NCBI RefSeq assembly: GCF_026262505.1
Contig: NC_067205.1
Span: forward strand, 23,097,585 to 23,161,584
Direction: 5' to 3'
Origin: Trichomonas vaginalis G3
Taxonomy: Eukaryota > Parabasalia > Trichomonadida > Trichomonadidae
Length of the DNA stretch: 64,000 nucleotides
The position numbers and the translations under genes were made by a program. Below, piece by piece: positions 15,900-25,338 of the stretch (the first letter of the stretch is position 1; every line of letters begins with the position of its first letter). Below the pieces are notes generated by a model. The model searched no databases. It worked only from the letters and a program-made list of their open reading frames with translations, and was not told where the DNA came from.

Positions 15900-16985
15900 A
15901 TGAGCTTGAAAGAAGTATTCGAACAACATCCATGGAGGTCATTTAAGAAGTTCAATGAAGCTGCAAAAAGTTGGGGATTTACTAACAGAGCTGAAGTGAA
16001 AAGGTTCTTTGACAAAAATGTTGTACATCAAACAAAAATAAACCCTTACGACTACTTTTTACCAATTTACTCCAACGCTCCTGACGCATACCAATTTGAC
16101 ACTCTCATTCAAAGCAGAAAAGGAGGACATAAACCATTCCTCATCTTCATTAATGTTAACACTCGTAAAGCATATGCATATCCAATGAAAAATAAAGGAA
16201 CTCGTGAAGTGTTAAGAGTTTTACAAAAGTTTGTAGCAGAACATAACCCAAGTACTTTAACATCAGACCAGGATTCAGCATACCTCAGCAATGAAATCAC
16301 AGATTTTCTCATTAAGCATAACATAACTCACTACACTACTGAAGACCATAACCATAACATACTCGGCATCATAAACCGCTTCATAAGAACGCTCAGAGAT
16401 TTAAACCAAGAGCGAGACTTTACCGAAGAAACAATGAAACATTTTCTCGAAGTATATAATTCCTCAACACATTCTACAACAGGACATACACCAAATTCAA
16501 TGACACAACAACAAGAAGAAAAGTATATACAAAAGAAACGAAGCCAAACACAAAATATCAGAAATTCAACACAATTTACCCTCATTCCTGGTACAAAAGT
16601 TCGTGTAGTTCTTGACGACAAACCGTTGACAAAGAAACGTTTAAGGTTAAGTCAAAATTATTATATCGTAGACTCTACGCAAGGTAATGGATATCTTATA
16701 AAAGCTGCTGACGACTCTATTGCGTTTTATCCTCGTCATAAATTAGTCGAAAGTAGTAATGGCAAACTTGCTGAAACCATTGACGAAGCAAAGCGAGGAG
16801 TGGTTATTGAAATACTTGACTATAACACAAACGATGACACTTATAAAGTAAGATATGAAGGAGGTGTTGAAGATGTTATACCATCTAAGAACTTGAGAGA
16901 GTCAAAGCCAACACATCTGGGACCATTAGAGCGGGAGTACTGGAAAGACAAAAATATGCCAGAAAGAATAAGAAAATTCTTCTAA
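15900..16985 (+). CDS. Polinton integrase (retrovirus-type rve core plus C-terminal chromo/SH3-like domain)
   Basis: 361 aa. An N-terminal helical part is followed by the rve core with Asp in YQFDTLIQ (about residue 67), Asp in TSDQDSAYL (about 123) and the NRFIRTLRDLN helix typical of Polinton integrases. The region RRGVVIEILDY...YKVRYEGGVEDVIPSKNLR near the C-terminus looks like a chromo or Tudor-like barrel. It would join the AG...CT ends to target DNA, giving the 5-bp duplication. It lies downstream of the fibre gene on the same strand. Confidence 0.88.
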   Translation: MSLKEVFEQHPWRSFKKFNEAAKSWGFTNRAEVKRFFDKNVVHQTKINPYDYFLPIYSNAPDAYQFDTLIQSRKGGHKPFLIFINVNTRKAYAYPMKNKGTREVLRVLQKFVAEHNPSTLTSDQDSAYLSNEITDFLIKHNITHYTTEDHNHNILGIINRFIRTLRDLNQERDFTEETMKHFLEVYNSSTHSTTGHTPNSMTQQQEEKYIQKKRSQTQNIRNSTQFTLIPGTKVRVVLDDKPLTKKRLRLSQNYYIVDSTQGNGYLIKAADDSIAFYPRHKLVESSNGKLAETIDEAKRGVVIEILDYNTNDDTYKVRYEGGVEDVIPSKNLRESKPTHLGPLEREYWKDKNMPERIRKFF

Positions 16986-17354
16986 ACTTTTTCATTAGAT
17001 GTAAATCAGACATGAATGAGAACAGTCATGATATCATTAATGGTACCATTTATTTTAACATAAAGACGCAAAGCGGCGAGGACGAAGTCCATGACCAAAA
17101 ATAATGTTTAGGGTAGATGGTTAGATCTACCCTCATTTCTACCCTCTTGAATTTGTCAAGACTTCTTCGTAAATGTTTTGTCATGACTTCTTCGTAATGA
17201 GTGTAAAGGACCCAAAAATATAATTTAGGGTAGAAGGTTAGATCTAACCTGTTTTCTACCCTCATTTCTACCCTCTTGAATTTTCATGAATTTTCCCGAA
17301 ATAAAAAATAAAGTTAGTTTTATTTTTTTATTTTTTTTATTTTGTATAAAAGAT
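16986..17354. other. Intergenic spacer with palindromic clusters
   Basis: 369 bp without a gene. It holds a paired-palindrome mini-element (17066-17090, CGCAAAGCG and GGACGAAGTCC), two AGATCT-centred clusters (17109-17155 and 17226-17276), direct repeats of GACTTCTTCGTAA, and a T-rich leader before the next gene. Confidence 0.65.
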
Positions 17355-18296
17355 ATGATTTCAACAATAGGTTCTACAACACTTCAAACAACAACAGCAC
17401 CAAACTCGTTAGTCATGAATCCAACATCTATGTTAGTAGAAATGAAAAGCTTCATTCCTTCTTCATATACTTTCGAAACAAAAATCCAGAAGATAAAGCA
17501 AGAACTTTTAACAAGTAATTTAGACTGTAGTGCGAAAGATGAAACAAATGAACAGTATCTTTATGAAATGGAGGACCTCATCGACCATTTGCCCAAATTG
17601 CCTGAAATCCAACAACAAAAACTAACTATTCCTGAATTCGACGAAATTGAAGTCAAAGCAACTGACTCAGTAGAAATAAAGAAGTTCATACGAAAGGTAA
17701 ACTATGAGTTTCTAGGATTTCATTGCAACCATAAGGTTATGGACAAAGATTGCGACATGGTATATAAGAATGTTTCTGACATATATAAATCTGAAGAATT
17801 TAAGACCTACGACAACTTTGTTTCGTTAGTTGCTGAATGTGTTTGGGAAATAAGAGATAAAGATAGAAGAGGCAAAGTATGGAACAAACAAATAAGACCC
17901 GCTATGTTTGAGATGAAGAGAGCAATTGACGCTTTAGTTGTTCTAGCAGGTAAGGTTTCAGAATATAACGCAAAAATGAACCCGCAATGTTCTAAATGTA
18001 AAGCGGCAATTAGGAAATATAACTACTCCGTCAAAGAGATAGAAAGAATGAGAAACGACTATGCAGATTTAAAGAAAGAAGCAGAAAAGCCAGCAGAAGA
18101 TAAAATGGACATGTTAGAATTTCTGAACAAAAACTATCCAACTGCTGACGATTTCCTTCTATCTGACGTCAAGAAGAAATATAAAGAAACTTTCGGCATT
18201 GTTAAAACATTCGATGTACTAAAAGAAGAAATAGAAGCTACAAAACTGTTTAGAGTCTCACGAATTCATAACGTTTACCATGTAAAACGCTTATAA
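17355..18296 (+). CDS. Conserved 313-aa protein, unrecognised
   Basis: ATG at 17355 is preferred to the earlier one at 17286 because the leader (poly-T, then TATTTTGTATAAAAG) matches leaders of the neighbouring genes. The sequence is mostly alpha-helical. It contains NHKVMDKDCD in the middle, CSKCKAAIRKY (a lone CxxC) near residue 215, and a coiled-coil KEIERMRNDYADLKKEAEKP. A DNA-associated structural or terminal-protein-like role is possible but unsupported. It has no counterpart in the visible part of E. Confidence 0.6.
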   Translation: MISTIGSTTLQTTTAPNSLVMNPTSMLVEMKSFIPSSYTFETKIQKIKQELLTSNLDCSAKDETNEQYLYEMEDLIDHLPKLPEIQQQKLTIPEFDEIEVKATDSVEIKKFIRKVNYEFLGFHCNHKVMDKDCDMVYKNVSDIYKSEEFKTYDNFVSLVAECVWEIRDKDRRGKVWNKQIRPAMFEMKRAIDALVVLAGKVSEYNAKMNPQCSKCKAAIRKYNYSVKEIERMRNDYADLKKEAEKPAEDKMDMLEFLNKNYPTADDFLLSDVKKKYKETFGIVKTFDVLKEEIEATKLFRVSRIHNVYHVKRL

Positions 18297-18568
18297 AATA
18301 ACTGGGGTAGAAAACAGGTGAGAAAACAGGTTAGATCTAACCTTCTACCCTAAAATATATTTTTGCTGAAAAATGACCAAAAATCATGAGTTTTGTGTGT
18401 TTTAGACCATGTTAGAAAACAGGTGAGAAAACAGGTTAGATCTAACATGCTAACATAAACTTTATTTTTGCTGAATTCCGTATGAAATTTCATGAATTTC
18501 CTTAAGATAGAAAAAATAAAATTAGTTTTATTTTTATTTATTTTTTTATTTTGTATGTAAAGACAGAT
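18297..18568. repeat. Spacer with two AGATCT-centred palindromic clusters
   Basis: Clusters at 18303-18352 and 18410-18455 are near-copies (ACAGGTGAGAAAACAGG, then TTAGATCTAA) but face different right arms (CTTCTACCC versus CATGCTAACAT). Each right arm matches the words of its own left arm. A T-rich leader follows. Confidence 0.6.
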
Positions 18569-19180
18569 ATGTCAAACATTGAGTTTGAAACAGTTAAAAA
18601 GATAGACAATGACACCAAATTGGTTAGAATAGGTGATTTAAACGTAAGAGACTCAAAGAAATACAACAAATATTCTTTGTCAGACATTATATTTCCATCT
18701 GGAAAGAAAACACACGACTGGGTTAGAAATGCTTCAACTCAGAAAATTTTGACAAGAAATCCTGAGCTTATGATATCGGTAAGATTCTATGGAACTACAG
18801 CATATCTTATAGACAAAAGTCTTATACCAATAGTTTTGTTATGGTTAGACCCAGTTGTTGGATATAACTTCATAACATATGGTTCATTCGATACGGAACG
18901 TTGCAGTGAAGGCTTACTTTACATCGTTCAGAAACCGAAGGACTTCAATACAAAAAGATATAAGATAGGAAGAACATATAATATAACTCAAAGATATGAC
19001 AGTACAGTCAATAGAGTCAAGGTTGTGTTTGCTAATGATATGAGAGCTGCAGAAACAGAACTACTTGAAAAGTTTGAGAAAATGTATGGTGCTCCCATAA
19101 AAGGTAAAGAAACGTTTGAAGTAGATGAGATAGATAAAGCTATAAAATTATTTGACGAAGTTGCTGAAAAATACATGTAA
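18569..19180 (+). CDS. KilA-N domain protein with GIY-YIG-like (T5orf172) end
   Basis: 203 aa from the ATG at 18569; a longer reading would need a TTG start. The N-terminal part (YSLSDIIFPSGKKTHDWVRN, STQKIL, then DKSLIPIVLLWLDPVVGYNF) matches the KilA-N DNA-binding fold of phage and large DNA virus proteins. The C-terminal part (GLLYIVQKP, YKIGRTYNITQR, then AAETELLEKFE) matches the T5orf172/GIY-YIG-like nuclease domain. Probably a DNA-binding regulator or nuclease. Followed by tandem repeats and a second KilA-N gene. Confidence 0.75.
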   Translation: MSNIEFETVKKIDNDTKLVRIGDLNVRDSKKYNKYSLSDIIFPSGKKTHDWVRNASTQKILTRNPELMISVRFYGTTAYLIDKSLIPIVLLWLDPVVGYNFITYGSFDTERCSEGLLYIVQKPKDFNTKRYKIGRTYNITQRYDSTVNRVKVVFANDMRAAETELLEKFEKMYGAPIKGKETFEVDEIDKAIKLFDEVAEKYM

Positions 19181-19214
19181 AGCGTTTATTTTTGGTCTTT
19201 TGTGAAAGTCAGAA

Positions 19215-19522
19215 AATAACGCTAATTTTTTATAAAATTTGACGAAGTGCAAACCTTCACTTCGTGTCATAATGTAAAAATAACGCTAATTTTTTATAAA
19301 ATTTGACGAAGTGCAAACCTTCACTTCGTGTCATAATGTAAAAATAACGCTAATTTTTTATAAAATTTGACGAAGTGCAAACCTTCACTTCGTGTCATAA
19401 TGTAAAAATAACGCTAAAATTTGACGAAGTGCAAACCTTCACTTCGTGTCATAATGTAAAAATAACGCTAAAATTTGACGAAGTGCAAACCTTCACTTCG
19501 TGTCATAATGTAAAAATAACGT
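19215..19522. repeat. Tandem repeat, 64-bp and 54-bp units, each with a hairpin
   Basis: Five occurrences of GACGAAGTGCAAACC at 19241, 19305, 19369, 19423 and 19477, giving spacings 64, 64, 54 and 54. Each unit folds on ACGAAGTG/CACTTCGT. The shorter units lack a T/A-rich stretch. It lies between the two KilA-N genes. Polinton E lacks it at the same place. Confidence 0.85.
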
Positions 19523-19774
19523 TTACCATGTAAAACGGTTGTGAAAAAAAGAGGTGAGAAAACAGGTTAGAAAACAGGTTAGATCTAACCTTCTACCCTA
19601 AAATATATTTTTGCTGAATTCAGCACAAAAATCTGAGTAAAATGGCATAAGATTGCTTCCCTTGGAAAACCGAGAGAAGAGATTCCGTATGAAAATCATG
19701 AATTTCCTTAAGATAGAAAAAATAAAGTTAGTTTTATTTTTATTTATTTTTTTATTTTGTATGTAAAGACAGAT

Positions 19775-20599
19775 ATGTCAACAACAGAGAACACAACAAC
19801 TGCTATCGTTCATGAAGCCATAAATGAAGAATATGAGTACATACAGTATAACAAACAACTCCGTCTCATTCGTTCAGTCAAAGATGACATGTACCAAATG
19901 CAAAGTATTTTGACAGCATGTTTTGCTCCAGACACTAAACACGCAGACGACTGGTTCAAAAACCAAAGCACACAAGAACTTTTGAGTGAAATTTCTCTAG
20001 ACCGACTTTTTTCGGTCTTGCATAAAACACATGAAAATCGTAAAAATTTGCCAATAAATTTAAGAGGATATTATGTACATAGACTTTTAGTAAATGCAGT
20101 TGCAATGTGGGCTTCGCCTCGTTATGCATGGCATGTTTACAAACTTCTTGACGAAATTCATAGACAAGAACGTGAAGAGATGGAAAAGAAACTTCAAGCA
20201 AAAGATGAAGTCATTGAAGCAAAAGACAAAAGCATTCAGAAAAGAATACCACGTTCAGTACCAAAAGGTAAGGAAAAGAACTATAAGTATATGATTTATA
20301 CTGAAGAGATGGAGAAAGAAGAAGATAGAGATATGGTTATGTTGCATTTAGTCAGAAGAAACAACAAAAGCTTTTACGACCTCGCTAAAATATATAAATC
20401 TGACAGAAACTGGTTCTATCGCGAAAACTTACCGATTTCAATGACACCGAATGAGCAAATAAAGGAAATTGTCAAAAGTACTCTTCCTCAAACACACTAT
20501 GATATTAAAGGTTGTACAATTCTTACCTTCAAAGAAGACTTACCATTACTGAAGGAAAAAATAACAGAATATTTCGATAACTTCAAAGAGGAAGAATAA
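19775..20599 (+). CDS. KilA-N domain protein with coiled coil and DUF3627-like end
   Basis: 274 aa from the ATG at 19775. The KilA-N-like part (ADDWFKNQSTQELL, then GYYVHRLLVNAVAMWASPRY) is followed by a coiled coil (REEMEKKLQAKDEVIEAKDK) and a C-terminal region (YKYMIYTEEMEKEEDRDMVM, LHLVRRNN, DRNWFYRENLPIS). This layout is typical of KilA-N proteins of nucleocytoplasmic large DNA viruses. Likely a DNA-binding regulator. Paralogous in its first half to the preceding gene. Confidence 0.75.
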   Translation: MSTTENTTTAIVHEAINEEYEYIQYNKQLRLIRSVKDDMYQMQSILTACFAPDTKHADDWFKNQSTQELLSEISLDRLFSVLHKTHENRKNLPINLRGYYVHRLLVNAVAMWASPRYAWHVYKLLDEIHRQEREEMEKKLQAKDEVIEAKDKSIQKRIPRSVPKGKEKNYKYMIYTEEMEKEEDRDMVMLHLVRRNNKSFYDLAKIYKSDRNWFYRENLPISMTPNEQIKEIVKSTLPQTHYDIKGCTILTFKEDLPLLKEKITEYFDNFKEEE

Positions 20600-20655
20600 A
20601 AAAAAATCTAAGCTAATTTTATTTTTTTATAAAATTTTATCTCATATGAAAGAAC

Positions 20656-20871
20656 ATGAATTTAGAATATTCGGAACTCATGACAGAAGAAGAGAACGAA
20701 CAACATGTAAAAGATTATGTAAAATTTCTGAAGGTATATAAAGCATTTAAACAATATCTAAATGCTTCTAAAGATTATGCAAAATTTCTGAAGGTATATA
20801 AAGCTTATGAAAAAGCGTATGAAAAGTTTATACATTGGGGAATTGTTGTAAAATATCGATATGAAGACTAA
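20656..20871 (+). CDS. 71-aa protein with internal duplication
   Basis: Contains KDYVKFLKVYKAF and KDYAKFLKVYKAY about 26 residues apart, so it arose by internal duplication. Lys/Tyr-rich and helical. No counterpart in Polinton E, where a 12-bp tandem repeat occupies the place. Could be recent or not expressed. Confidence 0.45.
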   Translation: MNLEYSELMTEEENEQHVKDYVKFLKVYKAFKQYLNASKDYAKFLKVYKAYEKAYEKFIHWGIVVKYRYED

Positions 20872-20889
20872 CCAAAAATATATTTTTGC

Positions 20890-21363
20890 TTAAATAGCTT
20901 CAGGGTCTATTTCTTCAACCATTTCACTTTCTTCGTCAATGTCAATAGAAGCTTCTTCAACCTTTGGTAAGAATTTCTGTATAACATCTTTGTTCGTTAT
21001 TGTCTTCAGAGATGAAGGATAATATTTCACATTTGTTTCACCCTTCTTATATTCTTTCTGTTCGGAAAGATTTAAAGCAATACTGAAGAAGTCAATGTTA
21101 GAGTTCTTTATGACAGTATAATGAGTATCTTTGACATTCACGAAGAAACTCTTTTGTTTCAAAACTACTGCTAACTCTTGTGAAGTATAACGTTTGCGGT
21201 CAATGACGATAGCTAATGGTCTGACATACTGACCAAACTTAGATTCTTTCACAAACTTCTTGTTAAAGATAACATTAACGTTTGAAGCACCATTGAACTC
21301 ATTCTTGATGGCAGTAGCGAGAGCATTGTATGAAAAGAACTTGCAATCTTGCATGTGTTTCAT
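20890..21363 (-). CDS. Conserved 157-aa protein divergent from the polymerase
   Basis: Starts 92 bp from the polymerase ATG across an extremely AT-rich spacer that probably holds both promoters. N-terminal part FFSYNALATAIKNEFNGASNVNVIFNK, a central RPLAIVIDRKRYT, and an acidic tail (VEEASIDIDEESEMVEEIDPEAI). The acidic tail and the neighbour suggest a replication accessory such as a single-strand-binding or terminal protein; that is speculation. Homologue at 53572-54046 is broken. Confidence 0.6.
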   Translation of the reverse strand: MKHMQDCKFFSYNALATAIKNEFNGASNVNVIFNKKFVKESKFGQYVRPLAIVIDRKRYTSQELAVVLKQKSFFVNVKDTHYTVIKNSNIDFFSIALNLSEQKEYKKGETNVKYYPSSLKTITNKDVIQKFLPKVEEASIDIDEESEMVEEIDPEAI

Positions 21364-21454
21364 TAAAATAAAAATATTAAATTATTTTGAAAAATAACTT
21401 TAAAAAATCTAATCTAATTTTTTCAAAAAAATATTTTTTTATTTCCTACTAAAG

Positions 21455-24400
21455 ATGTATCGGAAGTTGTCTAAGTTAGAACACTCGGAAATAAAACAAC
21501 TTCTTACAGAAGCTAACATAGATGTTGCAAAGCATTACGCAACAAACAAAAAGGCACTCGCTGACATCCTCAATGACTATAATGGTGCAATAAGTTATGA
21601 TAGAATTCATGAGTTCATAAAGCCGCAACGCGGCGAGGACGAAGTCCATGCAAGAACTTTTCCTTTAAATGACGTTGCTATTGACTTATATCATAGACGT
21701 TCAGTACCTCATGAAGTAAGAAGAGAAATGTTTGACATAACAAATGCAAACGTTGGTGAAACAAGAAGAAGAGACGACACACTGAAACAACAGAGAAGAG
21801 AGATGTTTAAAAGTGCTATAGAACAAGTTCGCAAAGCTAACGATGTCATTCGTTCCATTGACGACAAACCAAAAGAAGGTGAGAGATGGTTAAAGAAAGA
21901 TGAAGAGAATAGGAAGAGAAATGTGAAGTCAGGCAATAGACTCATTGACTTTAACATCGAAGCTTTAGATGAACCAAACAGAGACTACTTACACAAACAT
22001 TTCGGTAAGGTTTTCATGAGACTCTTAGAGAAAATTAAAATAAACTCCCAACAAAGATGGATGGTATGTTATAAACTTGGTGGAAAGTATGAATGTTCTA
22101 CGTTAAACCTCAATAATATTGGAACATTACTACATCAGCTCTTGAAGGAGAACTTTATATCAGAGATAGAAGCAAATGCTGCAGGTATTGTTGAAATGCA
22201 CTATGACTTCTTCTTGACAAACATAAAGAATCTTACCGAAATAAAGATGTATGATTTAACAGAATATGAAGGCTTAACGATGTCAGATGTAAAGAAAGGC
22301 AAACCAAAAAAGAGACCATATAGAGATGAAAGCACACTGACAAATGACCAGAAAGCCATTTTGGAAGCTCTTAAGCAAACAGGAAACCCAGCACTTATAG
22401 AAAGCTTTTGGAAAGATAATGGTGAAAAGAAGTTTTATAAGAAAAGAAGCGGTCAGTTCTGGAAGTATCTTTGCACATTACCTATAAATCTTGAACGCTA
22501 CCAAATCTTCAATGAACTGAACAAAAGAACTGCAACACTTATGACAGAAGATAACTGCTTCGTTTATGCTTGCATTCAGGCTGGAGTAAATGAAGAAACT
22601 ATTGACCACATGAGAGAAGTCATTCGTGTTAGAGACTTTCCTCAAAGTAAAGTACAAGAAATTTCTGACGCAACAGGTATAGCATTTAATGTTACCATTG
22701 GTTACTTCAATGACTCAAGACATAATGAAATAAAGAGATACATACCAAAAGAATGTGAAACTGTTCGAACTATTGACTTACTTCTTGTTGAAGACCACTA
22801 CATGTTAAATGAAAGACTTCCAATGACAACATATTTCATTCGAAACTATAAAGAAATTCTCAAAGCTTGTGGTGGAATGAACATTGAGAAACAGATGAAA
22901 ATATATACAATGAGAGATGGTAAATACATTGTTCGCATGGATAGAACTACACCGCTATGGGATGTTATGAAAACATTGTGGGAGTGCAAATATTTCGAAC
23001 CTATTTCTTATGGAGAACTTTTCACATATACGACTGACTTATATAAACAGAACCTTGCACCATTTAAAGATTTGACATATGCTCCAAAGTATTGTGTACA
23101 ACTGAAGAAGAAAGCCGAGTCAAAAGAAGTAAATAAAAATAAGTGCAAGTTCATTCCTGAGCACGTTTTCTTTGCTGACTTTGAGTGTAGCACAGACGGC
23201 TTTCATAAAGCCTTTAACATCTGTTATGACAGTGAAGATGGTTCAGTGAGTGAAAGCATTTGGGGTCAGAACTGTGCAACAGAATTTTTGGAGCGACTTC
23301 CTGACAAGAGTTTAATATATTTCCATAACCTCAGTTATGACATAAACTTCATCTTAAGACACATGACAGAAGTGAAAGGAACTCCCATCATTAAAGGTTC
23401 ACGAACAATGCAAATAACTGGCTTATATAAAGGAAGGGCAATTATTATAAAAGACTCTTACAGTGTTATAAATAAGAAGCTTAAACTATTTCCTGCTATG
23501 TTTAACTTACAAACAGGACCGAAAGAAGTATTTCCATACAACTACTACAGCAGTGTTTTGTTAGCAAATGACAACAGAACTGGTGTCATTTCTGAAGCAT
23601 GTAAGTTTATCCGGGATGCAGATACATTCATGAAAAACATAGATTCCATCAAAGGTTGCAGAATAGATGAAAACCACTTCGACTTAGAAAAATATAGCAC
23701 ATTTTATTGCAAACAAGATGTAAGAATTTTAAGAGAAGGTTTTGTTAAGTTCCGCAATGACTTAATGAAAGAATTTGATTTAAACGTTTATGACTACGTT
23801 AGTATTTGTTCTATTGCTAACAAATTGTTTGAGAACAGAGTGTACTTCCCGAATGGAAATTTATATGACCTCTCAAATAAACCAAGAGAATTTATTTCAC
23901 GCTGTATTCAAGGTGGAAGATGTATGCTGTCAGATAACATGAAACAAAAGAGCGAAAAGAAACTCATTGCTGACTTCGACGCTGTTTCATTATATCCATC
24001 CGCTATAGCAAGACTTTATACTTTAGAAGGTATTCCAAAAGTATTGAAGGATGAGATGTTAAGCACAGAGTATCTCATGAGACATTTATTCGATGATGAC
24101 CAAAAGGAACCCATTGGTGAAAAGTTTATGTCTGGCTTCTTTGTTCTCATTAAGATAACAGAGATTGGAATACATAGACACTTTCCTTTAATAGTTTGTG
24201 ACCCTGAACTAAATCCAGAACTTAACGTTCCCAGAAGTTCAAACACTTGCTGTTTAATGTATGTTGACCATATAACATTACAAGACCTCATAAAATATCA
24301 AGGTGTCAAATGTGAAGTGTTGCAAGGATATTACTACGATGGAAACAGAGATATTAGAATAAGAGATGAAGTAAAGAAGTTGTTTGAGTTAAGGTTAAAG

Positions 24401-25234
24401 TATAAGAAAGAAGGAAATCCTTTGCAAGAAAATATAAAGCTCATTCTGAACAGTATTTATGGCAAAACTATTCTATCTCCTATTGAGTCAAAAATAACCA
24501 TAGTAAATGACAAAGATGCTATAAGATATGCCATCAGAAACTACAACCATATAGTGAAGTTCGAAGGTTTGGATGGTTCAGATAAAACTATTTTCAAGCT
24601 AACGAAAAGCATTTGCAGACACTTTAACTTCTGTCCACTTGGTGTTAACATTCTGTCTATGTCGAAGAGAATAATGTGTGAAGTATTCTGTACTGCTGAA
24701 GACTTAGGAATGGACATCTTTTATAGCGATACCGACAGTATGCATCTCTACAATGAAGATATCCCTCGTTTAGCTGAAGAGTTTGAGAAACGTTATGGAA
24801 GAGTTCTCATTAGTAAAAACCTTGGTCAATTTCATAGCGACTTTGCAGAAATCACACCTGGAAAACAAAGTTTAGCATACAAGTCAATATTTTGTGGAAA
24901 GAAGACTTACATAGACTTACTCACGAATGATTTAAATGAAGTTGCATTCCATGCACGTTGCAAAGGTGTCAAACAAGACGTCCTTGCTTTAACAGCTAAT
25001 GAAATGTTTCCTGAAGCTATACAATGCTATTACAATGAAGATAAAGGTTTAATGGTTCCGCAAGGAAAATTTGACAAAGACTCTGAGTTCAGTGTTATGA
25101 AACTTTACAAAGCACTTCATGATGGTCAAGAGATTGGATTTGACTTATGTAAGTCTTCTAGTCCTTGCTTTGCTGAAAAGTTTAACTTTTCTATTCAGAC
25201 TAAGACTTCATTCATAAGAAAGCTTAAGTTCTGA
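21455..25234 (+). CDS. Protein-primed family B DNA polymerase (pPolB)
   Basis: 1259 aa, intact. Exonuclease motifs: FFADFECSTD (Asp about 575), FHNLSYDINF, YCKQDVRI. Polymerase motifs: DFDAVSLYPS (Asp about 840), LILNSIYGK (Asn about 999), FYSDTDSMHL (Tyr about 1090). The roughly 570-residue N-terminal extension includes a helical basic region and a segment with EDNCFVYACIQAG and later LLLVEDHYML, reminiscent of a Cys/His hydrolase such as OTU. A paired palindrome at 21622-21647 is read in frame as KPQRGEDEVH near residue 57-66. It replicates the element. Confidence 0.93.
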   Translation: MYRKLSKLEHSEIKQLLTEANIDVAKHYATNKKALADILNDYNGAISYDRIHEFIKPQRGEDEVHARTFPLNDVAIDLYHRRSVPHEVRREMFDITNANVGETRRRDDTLKQQRREMFKSAIEQVRKANDVIRSIDDKPKEGERWLKKDEENRKRNVKSGNRLIDFNIEALDEPNRDYLHKHFGKVFMRLLEKIKINSQQRWMVCYKLGGKYECSTLNLNNIGTLLHQLLKENFISEIEANAAGIVEMHYDFFLTNIKNLTEIKMYDLTEYEGLTMSDVKKGKPKKRPYRDESTLTNDQKAILEALKQTGNPALIESFWKDNGEKKFYKKRSGQFWKYLCTLPINLERYQIFNELNKRTATLMTEDNCFVYACIQAGVNEETIDHMREVIRVRDFPQSKVQEISDATGIAFNVTIGYFNDSRHNEIKRYIPKECETVRTIDLLLVEDHYMLNERLPMTTYFIRNYKEILKACGGMNIEKQMKIYTMRDGKYIVRMDRTTPLWDVMKTLWECKYFEPISYGELFTYTTDLYKQNLAPFKDLTYAPKYCVQLKKKAESKEVNKNKCKFIPEHVFFADFECSTDGFHKAFNICYDSEDGSVSESIWGQNCATEFLERLPDKSLIYFHNLSYDINFILRHMTEVKGTPIIKGSRTMQITGLYKGRAIIIKDSYSVINKKLKLFPAMFNLQTGPKEVFPYNYYSSVLLANDNRTGVISEACKFIRDADTFMKNIDSIKGCRIDENHFDLEKYSTFYCKQDVRILREGFVKFRNDLMKEFDLNVYDYVSICSIANKLFENRVYFPNGNLYDLSNKPREFISRCIQGGRCMLSDNMKQKSEKKLIADFDAVSLYPSAIARLYTLEGIPKVLKDEMLSTEYLMRHLFDDDQKEPIGEKFMSGFFVLIKITEIGIHRHFPLIVCDPELNPELNVPRSSNTCCLMYVDHITLQDLIKYQGVKCEVLQGYYYDGNRDIRIRDEVKKLFELRLKYKKEGNPLQENIKLILNSIYGKTILSPIESKITIVNDKDAIRYAIRNYNHIVKFEGLDGSDKTIFKLTKSICRHFNFCPLGVNILSMSKRIMCEVFCTAEDLGMDIFYSDTDSMHLYNEDIPRLAEEFEKRYGRVLISKNLGQFHSDFAEITPGKQSLAYKSIFCGKKTYIDLLTNDLNEVAFHARCKGVKQDVLALTANEMFPEAIQCYYNEDKGLMVPQGKFDKDSEFSVMKLYKALHDGQEIGFDLCKSSSPCFAEKFNFSIQTKTSFIRKLKF
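21622..21647. repeat. Paired-palindrome mini-element inside the polymerase gene
   Basis: GCCGCAACGCGGC, GA, GGACGAAGTCC. Identical to 3106-3131 in the unrelated 74-aa gene and read in the same frame. Also present in Polinton E's polymerase at 53290-53315, so it was there before these copies separated. Confidence 0.85.
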
Positions 25235-25338
25235 GGTCATGAATGAGAAAAATAATAAGGTCATTTATTTTTGTCAGCAATGAGGTCATTCGTGATAAAA
25301 ATAAGCCGCTAGCGGCAAGGCGAAGCCCATGTGGTCAT
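25235..25338. repeat. Polymerase 3' spacer with GGTCATT repeats and paired palindrome
   Basis: Four GGTCAT words in about 100 bp plus GCCGCTAGCGGC and GGCGAAGCC at 25305-25328. Polinton E has repeated TGACCTCATT at the same place but not the palindrome, which again shows presence or absence between copies. Confidence 0.6.

Noticed and set aside
19215-19522. CRISPR-like array between the KilA-N genes
   Set aside because: Units are contiguous tandem repeats without variable spacers; a eukaryotic element with no Cas genes. Simple tandem repeat.
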